A stretch of 64,000 nucleotides of DNA from Auanema rhodensis (GCA_964057225.1 OZ059897.1:10602001-10666000), one strand, 5' to 3'; counted from the first letter of the stretch, positions 46,475 through 58,430 are shown. Program-made: numbers and translations. The notes: generated by a model not told the origin, from the letters alone.

Positions 46475-46546
46475 GCCCAAGTAATATAGTGGTTAGTACT
46501 CCACGTTGTGGCCGTGGCGACACAGATTCGATTCCTGTTTTGAGCA
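46475..46546 (+). pseudogene. tRNA-His(GTG) pseudogene, class e with A70
   Basis: A10, A53, T66 plus private A70, breaking the C3 pair. Confidence 0.88.
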
Positions 46547-46806
46547 TTTTTTGTTTTGAAATTTAAATGCTATAAAATTATTGCTTGCTTGTCATGTTAG
46601 ATTTCTTTAATTTGAATACTTATTCAAGTTATAACAATTTTCGATTTAATCACGTTCAATCAACTGTATTGTTTTCAAAAATAAAGACAAAATTCAATTT
46701 CTGTTCATTGAATTAGAATTTTCATGTTGTCACACAGAAATTGAAGAATCTTAGTTCATTTCAGTAACAATGAACACACTAACTTTGTTAAGTTGTTGTA
46801 ATATCG

Positions 46807-46878
46807 GCCCAAGTAGTATAGTGGTTAGTACTCCACGTTGTGGCCGTGGCGACACAGGTTCGATTCCTGTCTTGGGCA
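46807..46878 (+). tRNA. tRNA-His-GTG: tRNA-His (GTG), intact
   Basis: Identical to the copy at 991. Flank F3, the first intact copy in the window with this flank. Confidence 0.95.
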
Positions 46879-47138
46879 TTTTTTGTTTTGAAATTAAAAT
46901 GCTATGAAATTATTGCTTGCTTGTCATGTTTGATTTCTTTAATTTGAATACTTATTTAAGTTATAACAATTTTCGATTTAATCACGTTCAATCAACTGTA
47001 TTGTTTTCAAAAATGAAGACAAAATTCAATTTCTGTTCATTGAATTAGAATTTTCATGTTGTCACACAGAAATTGAAGAATCTTAGTTTAATTCAGTAAC
47101 AATGAACACACTAACTTTGTTAAGTTGTTGTAATATCG

Positions 47139-47210
47139 GCCCAAGTAATATAGTGGTTAGTACTCTACGTTGTGGCCGTGGCGACACAGATTCGATTCCT
47201 GTCTTGGACA
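47139..47210 (+). pseudogene. tRNA-His(GTG) pseudogene, class b
   Basis: A10, T28, A53, A71, here followed by the B-like spacer normally seen after class a. Confidence 0.87.
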
Positions 47211-47470
47211 TTTTTTGTTTTGAAATTAAAATGCTATAAACATATTGCTTGCTTGTCATGTTAGATTTCTTTAATTCAAATACATATTTAAGTTCTAACA
47301 ATTTTTGATTTAATCACGTTCAATTGACTGTATTGTTTTCAAAAATAAAGACAAAATTCAATTTCTGTTCATTGAATTAGAATTTTCATGTTGTCACACA
47401 GAAATTGAAGAATCTTAGTTCATTTCAGTAACAATGAACACACTAACTTTGTTAAGTTGTTGTAATATCG

Positions 47471-47542
47471 GCCCAAGTAATATAGTGGTTAGTACTCCAC
47501 GTTGTGGACGTGGCGACACAGATTCGATTCCTGTTTTGGGCA
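47471..47542 (+). pseudogene. tRNA-His(GTG) pseudogene, class e with A38
   Basis: A10, A53, T66 plus private A38 in the anticodon loop. Confidence 0.87.
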
Positions 47543-47802
47543 TTTTTTGTTTTGAAATTTAAATGCTATAAAATTATTGCTTGCTTGTCATGTTAGATTT
47601 CTTTAATTTGAATACTTATTCAAGTTATAACAATTTTCGATTTAATCACGTTCAATCAACTGTATTGTTTTCAAAAATAAAGACAAAATTCAATTTCTGT
47701 TCATTGAATTAGAATTTTCATGTTGTCACACAGAAATTGAAGAATCTTAGTTCAATTCAGTAACAATAAACACACTAACTTTGTTAAGTTGTTGTAATAT
47801 CG

Positions 47803-47874
47803 GCCCAAGTAATATAGTGGTTAGTACTCCACGTTGTGGCCGTGGCGACACAGATTCGATTCCTGTCTTGGACA
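47803..47874 (+). pseudogene. tRNA-His(GTG) pseudogene, class a
   Basis: A10, A53, A71. Confidence 0.87.
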
Positions 47875-48134
47875 TTTTTTGTTTTGAAATTAAAATGCTA
47901 CAAAATTATTGCTTGCTTGTCATGTAAGATTTCTTTAATATGAATACTTATTTAAGTTATAACAATTTTCGATTTAATCACGTTCAATCAACTGTATTGT
48001 TTTCAAAAATAAAGACAAAATTCAATTTCTGTTCATTCTATTAGAATTTTCATGTTGTCACACAGAAATTGAAGAATCTTAGTTCAATTCAGTAACAATG
48101 AACACACTAACTTTGTTAAGTTGTTGTAATATCG

Positions 48135-48206
48135 GCCCAAGTAATATAGTGGTTAGTACTCCACGTTGTGGCCGTGGCGACACAGATTCGATTCCTGTTT
48201 TGGGCA
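48135..48206 (+). pseudogene. tRNA-His(GTG) pseudogene, class e
   Basis: A10, A53, T66. Confidence 0.86.
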
Positions 48207-48466
48207 TTTTTTGTTTTGAAATTTAAATGCTATAAAATTATTGCTTGCTTGTCATGTTAGATTTCTTTAATTCGAATACTTATTCAAGTTATAACAATTT
48301 TCGATTTAATCACGTTCAATCAACTGTATTGTTTTCAAAAATAAAGACAAAATTCAATTTCTGTTCATTGAATTAGAATTTTCATGTTGTCACACAGAAA
48401 TTGAAGAATCTTAGTTTAATTCAGTAACAATGAACACACTAACTTTGTTAAGTTGTTGTTATATCG

Positions 48467-48538
48467 GCCCAAGTAATATAGTGGTTAGTACTCCACGTTG
48501 TGGCCGTGGCGACACAGATTCGATTCCTGTCTTGGATA
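48467..48538 (+). pseudogene. tRNA-His(GTG) pseudogene, class c
   Basis: A10, A53, A71, T72. Confidence 0.87.
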
Positions 48539-48798
48539 TTTTTTGTTTTGAAATTTAAATGCTATAAAATTATTGCTTGCTTGTCATGTTAGATTTCTTT
48601 AATTTGAATACTTATTTAAGTTATAACAATTTTCGATTTAATCACGTTCAATCAACTGTATTGTTTTCAAAAATGAAGACAAAATTCAATTTCTGTTCAT
48701 TGAATTAGAATTATCATGTTGTCACACAGAAATTGAAGAATCTTAGTTCATTTCAGTAACAATGAACACAATAACTTTGTTTAGTTGTTGTAATATCG

Positions 48799-48870
48799 GC
48801 CCAAGTAGTATAGTGGTTAGTACTCCACGTTGTGGCCGTGGCGACACAGGTTCGATTCCTGTCTTGGGCA
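48799..48870 (+). tRNA. tRNA-His-GTG: tRNA-His (GTG), intact
   Basis: Identical to the copy at 991. Flank F2. Confidence 0.95.
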
Positions 48871-49130
48871 TTTTTTGTTTTGAAATTTAAATGCTATAAA
48901 ATTATTGCTTGCTTGTCATGTTAGATTTCTTTAATTTGAATACTTATTCAAGTTATAACAATTTACGATTTAATCACGTTCAATTAACTGTATTGTTTTC
49001 AAAAATAAAGACAAAATTCAATTTCTGTTCATTGAATTAGAATTATCATGTTGTCACACAGAAATTGAAGAATCTTAGTTCATTTCAGTAACAATGAACA
49101 CACTAACTTTGTTAAGTTGTTGTAATATCG

Positions 49131-49202
49131 GCCCAAGTAATATAGTGGTTAGTACTCCACGTTGTGGCCGTGGCGACACAGATTCGATTCCTGTTTTGGG
49201 CA
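49131..49202 (+). pseudogene. tRNA-His(GTG) pseudogene, class e
   Basis: A10, A53, T66. The spacer after it has the first indel of the window (gaattagatttt, 1 bp short). Confidence 0.86.
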
Positions 49203-49461
49203 TTTTTTGTTTTGAAATTTAAATGCTATAAAATTATTGCTTGCTTGTCATGTTAGATTTCTTTAATTTGAATACTTATTCAAGTTATAACAATTTTCGA
49301 TTTAATCACGTTCAATCAACTGTATTGTTTTCAAAAATAAAGACAAAATTCAATTTCTGTTCATTGAATTAGATTTTCATGTTGTCACACAGAAATTGAA
49401 GAATCTTAGTTCAATTCAGTAACAATAAACACACTAACTTTGTTAAGTTGTTGTAATATCG

Positions 49462-49533
49462 GCCCAAGTAATATAGTGGTTAGTACTGCACGTTGTGGCC
49501 GTGGCGACACAGATTCGATTCCTGTCTTGGACA
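49462..49533 (+). pseudogene. tRNA-His(GTG) pseudogene, class a with G27
   Basis: A10, A53, A71 plus private G27, breaking the first anticodon-stem pair. Confidence 0.88.
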
Positions 49534-49793
49534 TTTTTTGTTTTGAAATTAAAATGCTACAAAATTATTGCTTGCTTGTCATGTTAGATTTCTTTAATAT
49601 GAATACTTATTTAAGTTATAACAATTTTCGATTTAATCACGTTCAATCAACTGTATTGTTTTCAAAAATAAAGACAAAATTCAATTTCTGTTCATTGAAT
49701 TAGAATTTTCATGTTGTCACACAGAAATTGAAGAATCTTAGTTCAATTCAGTAACAATGAACACACTAACTTTGTTAAGTTGTTGTAATATCG

Positions 49794-49865
49794 GCCCAAG
49801 TAATATAGTGGTTAGTACTCCACATTGTGGCCGTGGCGACACAGATTCGATTCCTGTCTTGGACA
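49794..49865 (+). pseudogene. tRNA-His(GTG) pseudogene, class a with A31
   Basis: A10, A53, A71 plus A31. Confidence 0.88.
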
Positions 49866-50125
49866 TTTTTTGTTTTGAAATTAAAATGCTACAAAATTAT
49901 TGCTTGCTTGTCATGTTAGATTTCTTTAATTTGAATACTTATTTAAGTTATAACAATTTTCGATTTAATCACGTTCAATCAACTGTATTGTTTTCAAAAA
50001 TGAAGACAAAATTCAATTTCTGTTCATTGAATTAGAATTTTCATGTTGTCACACAGAAATTGAAGAATCTTAGTTTAATTCAGTAACAATGAACACACTA
50101 ACTTTGTTAAGTTGTTGTAATATCG

Positions 50126-50197
50126 GCCCAAGTAATATAGTGGTTAGTACTCCACGTTGTGGCCGTGGCGACACAGATTCGATTCCTGTCTTGGACA
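50126..50197 (+). pseudogene. tRNA-His(GTG) pseudogene, class a
   Basis: A10, A53, A71; B-like spacer follows, with tttgattcaatc. Confidence 0.87.
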
Positions 50198-50457
50198 TTT
50201 TTTGTTTTGAAATTAAAATGCTATAAACATATTGCTTGCTTGTCATGTTAGATTTCTTTAATTCAAATACATATTTAAGTTCTAACAATTTTTGATTCAA
50301 TCACGTTCAATTAACTGTATTGTTTTCAAAAATAAAGACAAAATTCAATTTCTGTTCATTGAATTAGAATTATCATGTTGTCACACAGAAATTGAAGAAT
50401 CTTAGTTCATTTCAGTAACAATGAACACACTAACTTTGTTAAGTTGTTGTAATATCG

Positions 50458-50529
50458 GCCCAAGTAATATAGTGGTTAGTACTCCACGTTGTGGCCGTGG
50501 CGACACAGATTCGATTCCTGTTTTGGGCA
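50458..50529 (+). pseudogene. tRNA-His(GTG) pseudogene, class e
   Basis: A10, A53, T66. Confidence 0.86.
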
Positions 50530-50789
50530 TTTTTTGTTTTGAAATTTAAATGCTATAAAATTATTGCTTGCTTGTCATGTTAGATTTCTTTAATTTGAAT
50601 ACTTATTCAAGTTATAACAATTTTCGATTTAATCACGTTCAATTAACTGTATTGTTTTCAAAAATAAAGACAAAATTCAATTTCTGTTCATTGAATTAGA
50701 ATTATCATGTTGTCACACAGAAATTGAAGAATCTTAGTTCATTTCAGTAACAATGAACACACTAACTTTGTTAAGTTGTTGTAATATCG

Positions 50790-50861
50790 GCCCAAGTAAT
50801 ATAGTGGTTAGTACTCCACGTTGTGGCCGTGGCGACACAGATTCGATTCCTGTTTTGGGCA
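50790..50861 (+). pseudogene. tRNA-His(GTG) pseudogene, class e
   Basis: A10, A53, T66. Confidence 0.86.
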
Positions 50862-51121
50862 TTTTTTGTTTTGAAATTTAAATGCTATAAAATTATTGCT
50901 TGCTTGTCATGTTAGATTTCTTTAATTTGAATACTTGTTCAAGTTATAACAATTTTCGATTTAATCACGTTCAATCAACTGTATTGTTTTCAAAAATAAA
51001 GACAAAATTCAATTTCTGTTCATTGAATTAGAATTTTCATGTTGTCACACAGAAATTGAAGAATCTTAGTTCATTTCAGTAACAATGAACACACTAACTT
51101 TGTTAAGTTGTTGTAATATCG

Positions 51122-51193
51122 GCCCAAGTAGTATAGTGGTTAGTACTCCACGTTGTGGCCGTGGCGACACAGGTTCGATTCCTGTCTTGGGCA
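51122..51193 (+). tRNA. tRNA-His-GTG: tRNA-His (GTG), intact
   Basis: Identical to the copy at 991. Flank F3. Confidence 0.95.
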
Positions 51194-51453
51194 TTTTTTG
51201 TTTTGAAATTAAAATGCTATAAAATTATTGCTTGCTTGTCATGTTAGATTTCTTTAATTTGAATACTTATTCAAGTTATAACAATTTTCGATTTAATCAC
51301 GTTCAATTAACTGTATTGTTTTCAAAAATAAAGACAAAATTCAATTTCTGTTCATTGAATTAGAATTATCATGTTGTCACACAGAAATTGAAGAATCTTA
51401 GTTCATTTCAGTAACAATGAACACACTAACTTTGTTAAGTTGTTGTAATATCG

Positions 51454-51525
51454 GCCCAAGTAATATAGTGGTTAGTACTCCACGTTGTGGCCGTGGCGAC
51501 ACAGATTCGATTCCTGTTTTAGGCA
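51454..51525 (+). pseudogene. tRNA-His(GTG) pseudogene, class e with A69
   Basis: A10, A53, T66 plus private A69, breaking the C4 pair. Confidence 0.88.
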
Positions 51526-51785
51526 TTTTTTGTTTTGAAATTTAAATGCTATAAAATTATTGCTTGCTTGTCATGTTAGATTTCTTTAATTTGAATACTT
51601 ATTCAAGTTATAACAATTTTCGATTTAATCACGTTCAATCAACTGTATTGTTTTCAAAAATAAAGACAAAATTCAATTTCTGTTCATTGAATTAGAATTT
51701 TCATGTTGTCACACAGAAATTGAAGAATCTTAGTTCATTTCAGTAACAATGAACACACTAACTTTGTTAAGTTGTTGTAATATCG

Positions 51786-51857
51786 GCCCAAGTAGTATAG
51801 TGGTTAGTACTCCACGTTGTGGCCGTGGCGACACAGGTTCGATTCCTGTCTTGGGCA
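51786..51857 (+). tRNA. tRNA-His-GTG: tRNA-His (GTG), intact
   Basis: Identical to the copy at 991. Flank F3. Confidence 0.95.
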
Positions 51858-52117
51858 TTTTTTGTTTTGAAATTAAAATGCTATGAAATTATTGCTTGCT
51901 TGTCTTGTTAGATTTCTTTAATTTGAATACTTATTCAAGTTATAACAATTTTCGATTTAATCACGTTCAATCAACTGTATTGTTTTCAAAAATAAAGACA
52001 AAATTCAATTTCTGTTCATTGAATTAGAATTTTCATGTTGTCACACAGAAATTGAAGAATCTTAGTTCAATTCAGTAACAATAAACACACTAACTTTGTT
52101 AAGTTGTTGTAATATCG

Positions 52118-52189
52118 GCCCAAGTAATATAGTGGTTAGTACTCCACATTGTGGCCGTGGCGACACAGATTCGATTCCTGTTTTGGGCA
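52118..52189 (+). pseudogene. tRNA-His(GTG) pseudogene, class e with A31
   Basis: A10, A53, T66 plus A31. Confidence 0.88.
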
Positions 52190-52449
52190 TTTTTTGTTTT
52201 GAAATTTAAATGCTATAAAATTATTGCTTGCTTGTCATGTTAGATTTCTTTAATTTGAATACTTATTCAAGTTATAACAATTTTCGATTTAATCACGTTC
52301 AATCAACTGTATTGTTCTCAAAAATAAAGACAAAATTCAATTTCTGTTCATTGAATTAGAATTTTCATGTTGTCACACAGAAATTGAAGAATCTTTGTTC
52401 AATTCAGTAACAATGAACACACTAACTTTGTTAAGTTGTTGTAATATCG

Positions 52450-52521
52450 GCCCAAGTAATATAGTGGTTAGTACTCCACGTTGTGGCCGTGGCGACACAG
52501 ATTCGATTCCTGTCTTGGACA
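52450..52521 (+). pseudogene. tRNA-His(GTG) pseudogene, class a
   Basis: A10, A53, A71; B-like spacer follows. Confidence 0.87.
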
Positions 52522-52781
52522 TTTTTTGTTTTGAAATTAAAATGCTATAAACATATTGCTTGCTTGTCATGTTAGATTTCTTTAATTCAAATACATATTT
52601 AAGTTCTAACAATTTTTGATTCAATCACGTTCAATTAACTGTATTGTTTTCAAAAATAAAGACAAAATTCAATTTCTGTTCATTGAATTAGAATTATCAT
52701 GTTGTCACACAGAAATTGAAGAATCTTAGTTCATTTCAGTAACAATGAACACACTAACTTTGTTAAGTTGTTGTAATATCG

Positions 52782-52853
52782 GCCCAAGTAATATAGTGGT
52801 TAGTACTCCACGTTGTGGCCGTGGCGACACAGATTCGATTCCTGTTTTGGGCA
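52782..52853 (+). pseudogene. tRNA-His(GTG) pseudogene, class e, interrupted terminator
   Basis: A10, A53, T66. The following T run reads TATTTT instead of T6, the only such case seen. Confidence 0.87.
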
Positions 52854-53113
52854 TATTTTGTTTTGAAATTTAAATGCTATAAAATTATTGCTTGCTTGTC
52901 ATGTTAGATTTCTTTAATTTGAATACTTATTCAAGTTATAACAATTTTCGATTTAATCACGTTCAATTAACTGTATTGTTTTCAAAAATAAAGACAAAAT
53001 TCAATTTCTGTTCATTGAATTAGAATTATCATGTTGTCACACAGAAATTGAAGAATCTTAGTTCATTTCAGTAACAATGAACACACTAACTTTGTTAAGT
53101 TGTTGTAATATCG

Positions 53114-53185
53114 GCCCAAGTAATATAGTGGTTAGTACTCCACGTTGTGGCCGTGGCGACACAGATTCGATTCCTGTTTTGGGCA
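53114..53185 (+). pseudogene. tRNA-His(GTG) pseudogene, class e
   Basis: A10, A53, T66. Confidence 0.86.
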
Positions 53186-53445
53186 TTTTTTGTTTTGAAA
53201 TTTAAATGCTATAAAATTATTGCTTGCTTGTCATGTTAGATTTCTTTAATTTGAATACTTGTTCAAGTTATAACAATTTTCGATTTAATCACGTTCAATC
53301 AACTGTATTGTTTTCAAAAATAAAGACAAAATTCAATTTCTGTTCATTGAATTAGAATTTTCATGTTGTCACACAGAAATTGAAGAATCTTAGTTCATTT
53401 CAGTAACAATGAACACACTAACTTTGTTAAGTTGTTGTAATATCG

Positions 53446-53517
53446 GCCCAAGTAGTATAGTGGTTAGTACTCCACGTTGTGGCCGTGGCGACACAGGTTC
53501 GATTCCTGTCTTGGGCA
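53446..53517 (+). tRNA. tRNA-His-GTG: tRNA-His (GTG), intact
   Basis: Identical to the copy at 991. Flank F3. Confidence 0.95.
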
Positions 53518-53777
53518 TTTTTTGTTTTGAAATTAAAATGCTATAAAATTATTGCTTGCTTGTCATGTTAGATTTCTTTAATTTGAATACTTATTCAAGT
53601 TATAACAATTTTCGATTTAATCACGTTCAATTAACTGTATTGTTTTCAAAAATAAAGACAAAATTCAATTTCTGTTCATTGAATTAGAATTATCATGTTG
53701 TCACACAGAAATTGAAGAATCTTAGTTCATTTCAGTAACAATGAACACACTAACTTTGTTAAGTTGTTGTAATATCG

Positions 53778-53849
53778 GCCCAAGTAATATAGTGGTTAGT
53801 ACTCCACATTGTGGCCGTGGCGACACAGATTCGATTCCTGTTTTGGGCA
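53778..53849 (+). pseudogene. tRNA-His(GTG) pseudogene, class e with A31
   Basis: A10, A53, T66 plus A31. Confidence 0.88.
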
Positions 53850-54109
53850 TTTTTTGTTTTGAAATTTAAATGCTATAAAATTATTGCTTGCTTGTCATGT
53901 TAGATTTCTTTAATTTGAATACTTATTCAAGTTATAACAATTTTCGATTTAATCACGTTCAATCAACTGTATTGTTCTCAAAAATAAAGACAAAATTCAA
54001 TTTCTGTTCATTGAATTAGAATTTTCATGTTGTCACACAGAAATTGAAGAATCTTTGTTCAATTCAGTAACAATGAACACACTAACTTTGTTAAGTTGTT
54101 GTAATATCG

Positions 54110-54181
54110 GCCCAAGTAATATAGTGGTTAGTACTCCACGTTGTGGCCGTGGCGACACAGATTCGATTCCTGTCTTGGACA
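54110..54181 (+). pseudogene. tRNA-His(GTG) pseudogene, class a
   Basis: A10, A53, A71; B-like spacer follows. Confidence 0.87.
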
Positions 54182-54441
54182 TTTTTTGTTTTGAAATTAA
54201 AATGCTATAAACATATTGCTTGCTTGTCATGTTAGATTTCTTTAATTCAAATACATATTTAAGTTCTAACAATTTTTGATTCAATCACGTTCAATTAACT
54301 GTATTGTTTTCAAAAATAAAGACAAAATTCAATTTCTGTTCATTGAATTAGAATTATCATGTTGTCACACAGAAATTGAAGAATCTTAGTTCATTTCAGT
54401 AACAATGAACACACTAACTTTGTTAAGTTGTTGTAATATCG

Positions 54442-54513
54442 GCCCAAGTAATATAGTGGTTAGTACTCCACGTTGTGGCCGTGGCGACACAGATTCGATT
54501 CCTGTTTTGGGCA
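54442..54513 (+). pseudogene. tRNA-His(GTG) pseudogene, class e
   Basis: A10, A53, T66, with a normal T6. Confidence 0.86.
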
Positions 54514-54773
54514 TTTTTTGTTTTGAAATTTAAATGCTATAAAATTATTGCTTGCTTGTCATGTTAGATTTCTTTAATTTGAATACTTATTCAAGTTATA
54601 ACAATTTTCGATTTAATCACGTTCAATTAACTGTATTGTTTTCAAAAATAAAGACAAAATTCAATTTCTGTTCATTGAATTAGAATTATCATGTTGTCAC
54701 ACAGAAATTGAAGAATCTTAGTTCATTTCAGTAACAATGAACACACTAACTTTGTTAAGTTGTTGTAATATCG

Positions 54774-54845
54774 GCCCAAGTAATATAGTGGTTAGTACTC
54801 CACGTTGTGGCCGTGGCGACACAGATTCGATTCCTGTTTTGGGCA
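54774..54845 (+). pseudogene. tRNA-His(GTG) pseudogene, class e
   Basis: A10, A53, T66. Confidence 0.86.
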
Positions 54846-55105
54846 TTTTTTGTTTTGAAATTTAAATGCTATAAAATTATTGCTTGCTTGTCATGTTAGA
54901 TTTCTTTAATTTGAATACTTGTTCAAGTTATAACAATTTTCGATTTAATCACGTTCAATCAACTGTATTGTTTTCAAAAATAAAGACAAAATTCAATTTC
55001 TGTTCATTGAATTAGAATTTTCATGTTGTCACACAGAAATTGAAGAATCTTAGTTCATTTCAGTAACAATGAACACACTAACTTTGTTAAGTTGTTGTAA
55101 TATCG

Positions 55106-55177
55106 GCCCAAGTAGTATAGTGGTTAGTACTCCACGTTGTGGCCGTGGCGACACAGGTTCGATTCCTGTCTTGGGCA
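55106..55177 (+). tRNA. tRNA-His-GTG: tRNA-His (GTG), intact
   Basis: Identical to the copy at 991. Flank F3. Confidence 0.95.
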
Positions 55178-55437
55178 TTTTTTGTTTTGAAATTAAAATG
55201 CTATAAAATTATTGCTTGCTTGTCATGTTAGATTTCTTTAATTTGAATACTTATTCAAGTTATAACAATTTTCGATTTAATCACGTTCAATTAACTGTAT
55301 TGTTTTCAAAAATAAAGACAAAATTCAATTTCTGTTCATTGAATTAGAATTATCATGTTGTCACACAGAAATTGAAGAATCTTAGTTCATTTCAGTAACA
55401 ATGAACACACTAACTTTGTTAAGTTGTTGTAATATCG

Positions 55438-55509
55438 GCCCAAGTAATATAGTGGTTAGTACTCCACGTTGTGGCCGTGGCGACACAGATTCGATTCCTG
55501 TTTTGGGCA
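55438..55509 (+). pseudogene. tRNA-His(GTG) pseudogene, class e
   Basis: A10, A53, T66. Confidence 0.86.
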
Positions 55510-55769
55510 TTTTTTGTTTTGAAATTTAAATGCTATAAAATTATTGCTTGCTTGTCATGTTAGATTTCTTTAATTTGAATACTTATTCAAGTTATAACAA
55601 TTTTCGATTTAATCACGTTCAATCAACTGTATTGTTTTCAAAAATAAAGACAAAATTCAATTTCTGTTCATTGAATTAGAATTTTCATGTTGTCACACAG
55701 AAATTGAAGAATCTTAGTTCATTTCAGTAACAATGAACACACTAACTTTGTTAAGTTGTTGTAATATCG

Positions 55770-55841
55770 GCCCAAGTAGTATAGTGGTTAGTACTCCACG
55801 TTGTGGCCGTGGCGACACAGGTTCGATTCCTGTCTTGGGCA
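55770..55841 (+). tRNA. tRNA-His-GTG: tRNA-His (GTG), intact
   Basis: Identical to the copy at 991. Flank F3. Confidence 0.95.
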
Positions 55842-56101
55842 TTTTTTGTTTTGAAATTAAAATGCTATGAAATTATTGCTTGCTTGTCTTGTTAGATTTC
55901 TTTAATTTGAATACTTATTCAAGTTATAACAATTTTCGATTTAATCACGTTCAATCAACTGTATTGTTTTCAAAAATAAAGACAAAATTCAATTTCTGTT
56001 CATTGAATTAGAATTTTCATGTTGTCACACAGAAATTGAAGAATCTTAGTTCAATTCAGTAACAATAAACACACTAACTTTGTTAAGTTGTTGTAATATC
56101 G

Positions 56102-56173
56102 GCCCAAGTAATATAGTGGTTAGTACTCCACATTGTGGCCGTGGCGACACAGATTCGATTCCTGTTTTGGGCA
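56102..56173 (+). pseudogene. tRNA-His(GTG) pseudogene, class e with A31
   Basis: A10, A53, T66 plus A31. Confidence 0.88.
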
Positions 56174-56433
56174 TTTTTTGTTTTGAAATTTAAATGCTAT
56201 AAAATTATTGCTTGCTTGTCATGTTAGATTTCTTTAATTTGAATACTTATTCAAGTTATAACAATTTTCGATTTAATCACGTTCAATCAACTGTATTGTT
56301 CTCAAAAATAAAGACAAAATTCAATTTCTGTTCATTGAATTAGAATTTTCATGTTGTCACACAGAAATTGAAGAATCTTTGTTCAATTCAGTAACAATGA
56401 ACACACTAACTTTGTTAAGTTGTTGTAATATCG

Positions 56434-56511
56434 GCCCAAGTAATATAATGGTTAGTACTCCACGTTGTGGCCGTGGCCGTGGCGACACAGATTCGATTCC
56501 TGTCTTGGACA
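56434..56511 (+). pseudogene. tRNA-His(GTG) pseudogene with 6-bp internal duplication
   Basis: 78 nt instead of 72: GGCCGT is tandemly duplicated, adding 6 nt at the 3' side of the anticodon arm. Otherwise class a (A10, A53, A71) plus a private G15A in the A box / D loop. Its duplicate at 63411 lacks G15A. Confidence 0.92.
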
Positions 56512-56771
56512 TTTTTTGTTTTGAAATTAAAATGCTACAAAATTATTGCTTGCTTGTCATGTTAGATTTCTTTAATTTGAATACTTATTCAAGTTATAAC
56601 AATTTTTGATTTAATCACGTTCAATCAACTGTATTGTTTTCAAAAATATAGACAAAATTCAATTTCTGTTCATTGAATTAGAATTTTCATGTTGTCACAC
56701 AGAAATTGAAGAATCTTAGTTCAATTCAGTAACAATGAACACACTAACTTTGTTAAGTTGTTGTAATATCG

Positions 56772-56843
56772 GCCCAAGTAATATAGTGGTTAGTACTCCA
56801 CGTTGTGGCCGTGGCGACACAGATTCGATTCCTGTTTTGGGCA
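56772..56843 (+). pseudogene. tRNA-His(GTG) pseudogene, class e
   Basis: A10, A53, T66. Confidence 0.86.
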
Positions 56844-57103
56844 TTTTTTGTTTTGAAATTTAAATGCTATAAAATTATTGCTTGCTTGTCATGTTAGATT
56901 TCTTTAATTCGAATACTTATTCAAGTTATAACAATTTTCGATTTAATCACGTTCAATCAACTGTATTGTTTTCAAAAATAAAGACAAAATTCAGTTTCTG
57001 TTCATTGAATTAGAATTTTCATGTTGTCACACAGAAATTGAAGAATCTTAGTTCAATTCAGTAACAATGAACACACTAACTTTGTTAAGTTGTTGTAATA
57101 TCG

Positions 57104-57175
57104 GCTCAAGTAATATAGTGGTTAGTACTCCACGTTGTGGCCGTGGCGACACAGGTTCGATTCCTGTCTTGGACA
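57104..57175 (+). pseudogene. tRNA-His(GTG) pseudogene, T3 A10 A71
   Basis: 5' end of f/g type, intact G53, class a tail: a three-way mosaic. Confidence 0.8.
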
Positions 57176-57435
57176 TTTTTTGTTTTGAAATTAAAATGCT
57201 ACAAAATTATTGCTTGTTTGTCATGTTAGATTTCTTTAATTTGAATACTTATTTAAGTTAGAACAATTTTCGATTTAATCACGTTCAATCAACTGTATTG
57301 TTTTCAAAAATAAAGACAAAATTCAATTTCTGTTCATTGAATTAGAATTTTCATGTTGTCACACAGAAATTGAAGAATCTTAGTTCATTTCAGTAACAAT
57401 GAACACACTAACTTTGTTAAGTTGTTGTAATATCG

Positions 57436-57507
57436 GCCCAAGTAGTATAGTGGTCAGTACTCCACGTTGTGGCCGTGGCGACACAGGTTCCATTCCTGTC
57501 TTGGGCA
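57436..57507 (+). tRNA. tRNA-His-GTG: tRNA-His (GTG), near-intact, C20a and C57
   Basis: All stems pair. Two private changes: T to C in the D loop and G57C in the T loop, the latter altering the B box (GGTTCCATTCC). Position 57 is a conserved purine, so this is more likely a decaying gene than an active one. It opens the subfamily B block. Confidence 0.45.
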
Positions 57508-57767
57508 TTTTTTGTTTTGAAATTTAAATGCTATGAAATTATTGCTTGCTTGTCATGTTAGATTTGTTTAATTTAAATACTTATTTAAGTTCCAACAATT
57601 TTTGATTAAATCACGTTCAATTAACTGTATTGTTTTCAAAAATAAAGACAAAATTCAATTTCTGTTCATTGAATTAGAATTTTCATGTTGTCACACAGGA
57701 AATGAAGAATCTTAGTTCATTTCAGTAACAATGAACACAATAACTTTGTTTAGTTGTTGTAATACCG

Positions 57768-57839
57768 GCCCAAGTAGTATAGTGGTTAGTACTCCACGTT
57801 GTGGCCGTGGCGACACAGGTTCGATTCCTGTCTTGGGCA
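57768..57839 (+). tRNA. tRNA-His-GTG: tRNA-His (GTG), intact
   Basis: Identical to the copy at 991. Flank F2 with taccG before the gene. Confidence 0.95.
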
Positions 57840-58098
57840 TTTTTTGTTTTGAAATTTAAATGCTATAAACATAATGCTTGCTTGTCATGTTAGATTTGTT
57901 TAATTCAAATACTTATTTAAGTTCTAACAATTTTTGATTTATTCACGTTCAATTAACAGTATTGTTTTCAAAAATAAAGACATCTTTCAATTTTTGGTCA
58001 TTGATTAGAATTTTCATGTTGTCACACAGAAATTGAAGAATCTTAGTTCATTTCAGTAACAATGAACACACTAACTTTGTTAAGTTGTTGTAATATCG

Positions 58099-58170
58099 GC
58101 CCAAGTAGTATAGTGGTTAGTACTCCACGTTGTGGCCGTGGCGATACAGGTTCGATTCCTGTCTTGGGCA
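58099..58170 (+). tRNA. tRNA-His-GTG: tRNA-His (GTG), near-intact, T48
   Basis: Only change is C48T in the variable region; all stems and promoter boxes are perfect. C48 usually pairs with G15 (Levitt pair), so G15-U48 may slightly weaken the tertiary fold. Flank F3. Confidence 0.85.
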
Positions 58171-58430
58171 TTTTTTGTTTTGAAATTTAAATGCTATAAA
58201 ATTATTGCTTGCTTGTCATGTTAGATTTGTTTAATTCAAATACTTATTTAAGTTCTAACAATTTTTGATTTAATCACGTTCAATTAATTGTATTGTTTTC
58301 AAAAATAAAGACATCTTTCAATTTCTGGTCATTGAATTAGAATTTTCATGTTGTCACCCAGGAATTGAAGATTCTTAGTTCAATTCAGTAACAATGAACA
58401 CACTAACTTTGTTAAGTTGTTGTGATATCG

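Larger units (their letters stand above)
52118..55437 (+). repeat. 5-unit higher-order repeat (1660 bp), two copies
   Basis: Order e+A31, a, e, e, intact at 52118-53777 recurs at 53778-55437. Shared rare spacer variants are attgttctc, atctttgttc and acttgttcaag. The main difference seen is the interrupted T run at 52854. Confidence 0.9.
55106..57023 (+). repeat. Left copy of a 6,977-bp-offset duplication
   Basis: Partner of 62083-64000. Both contain the order intact, e, intact, e+A31, a with 6-bp insertion, e, and the rare spacer markers atgctatgaaat, attgttctc, aaatatagac and ttcagtttctg. Confidence 0.92.
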
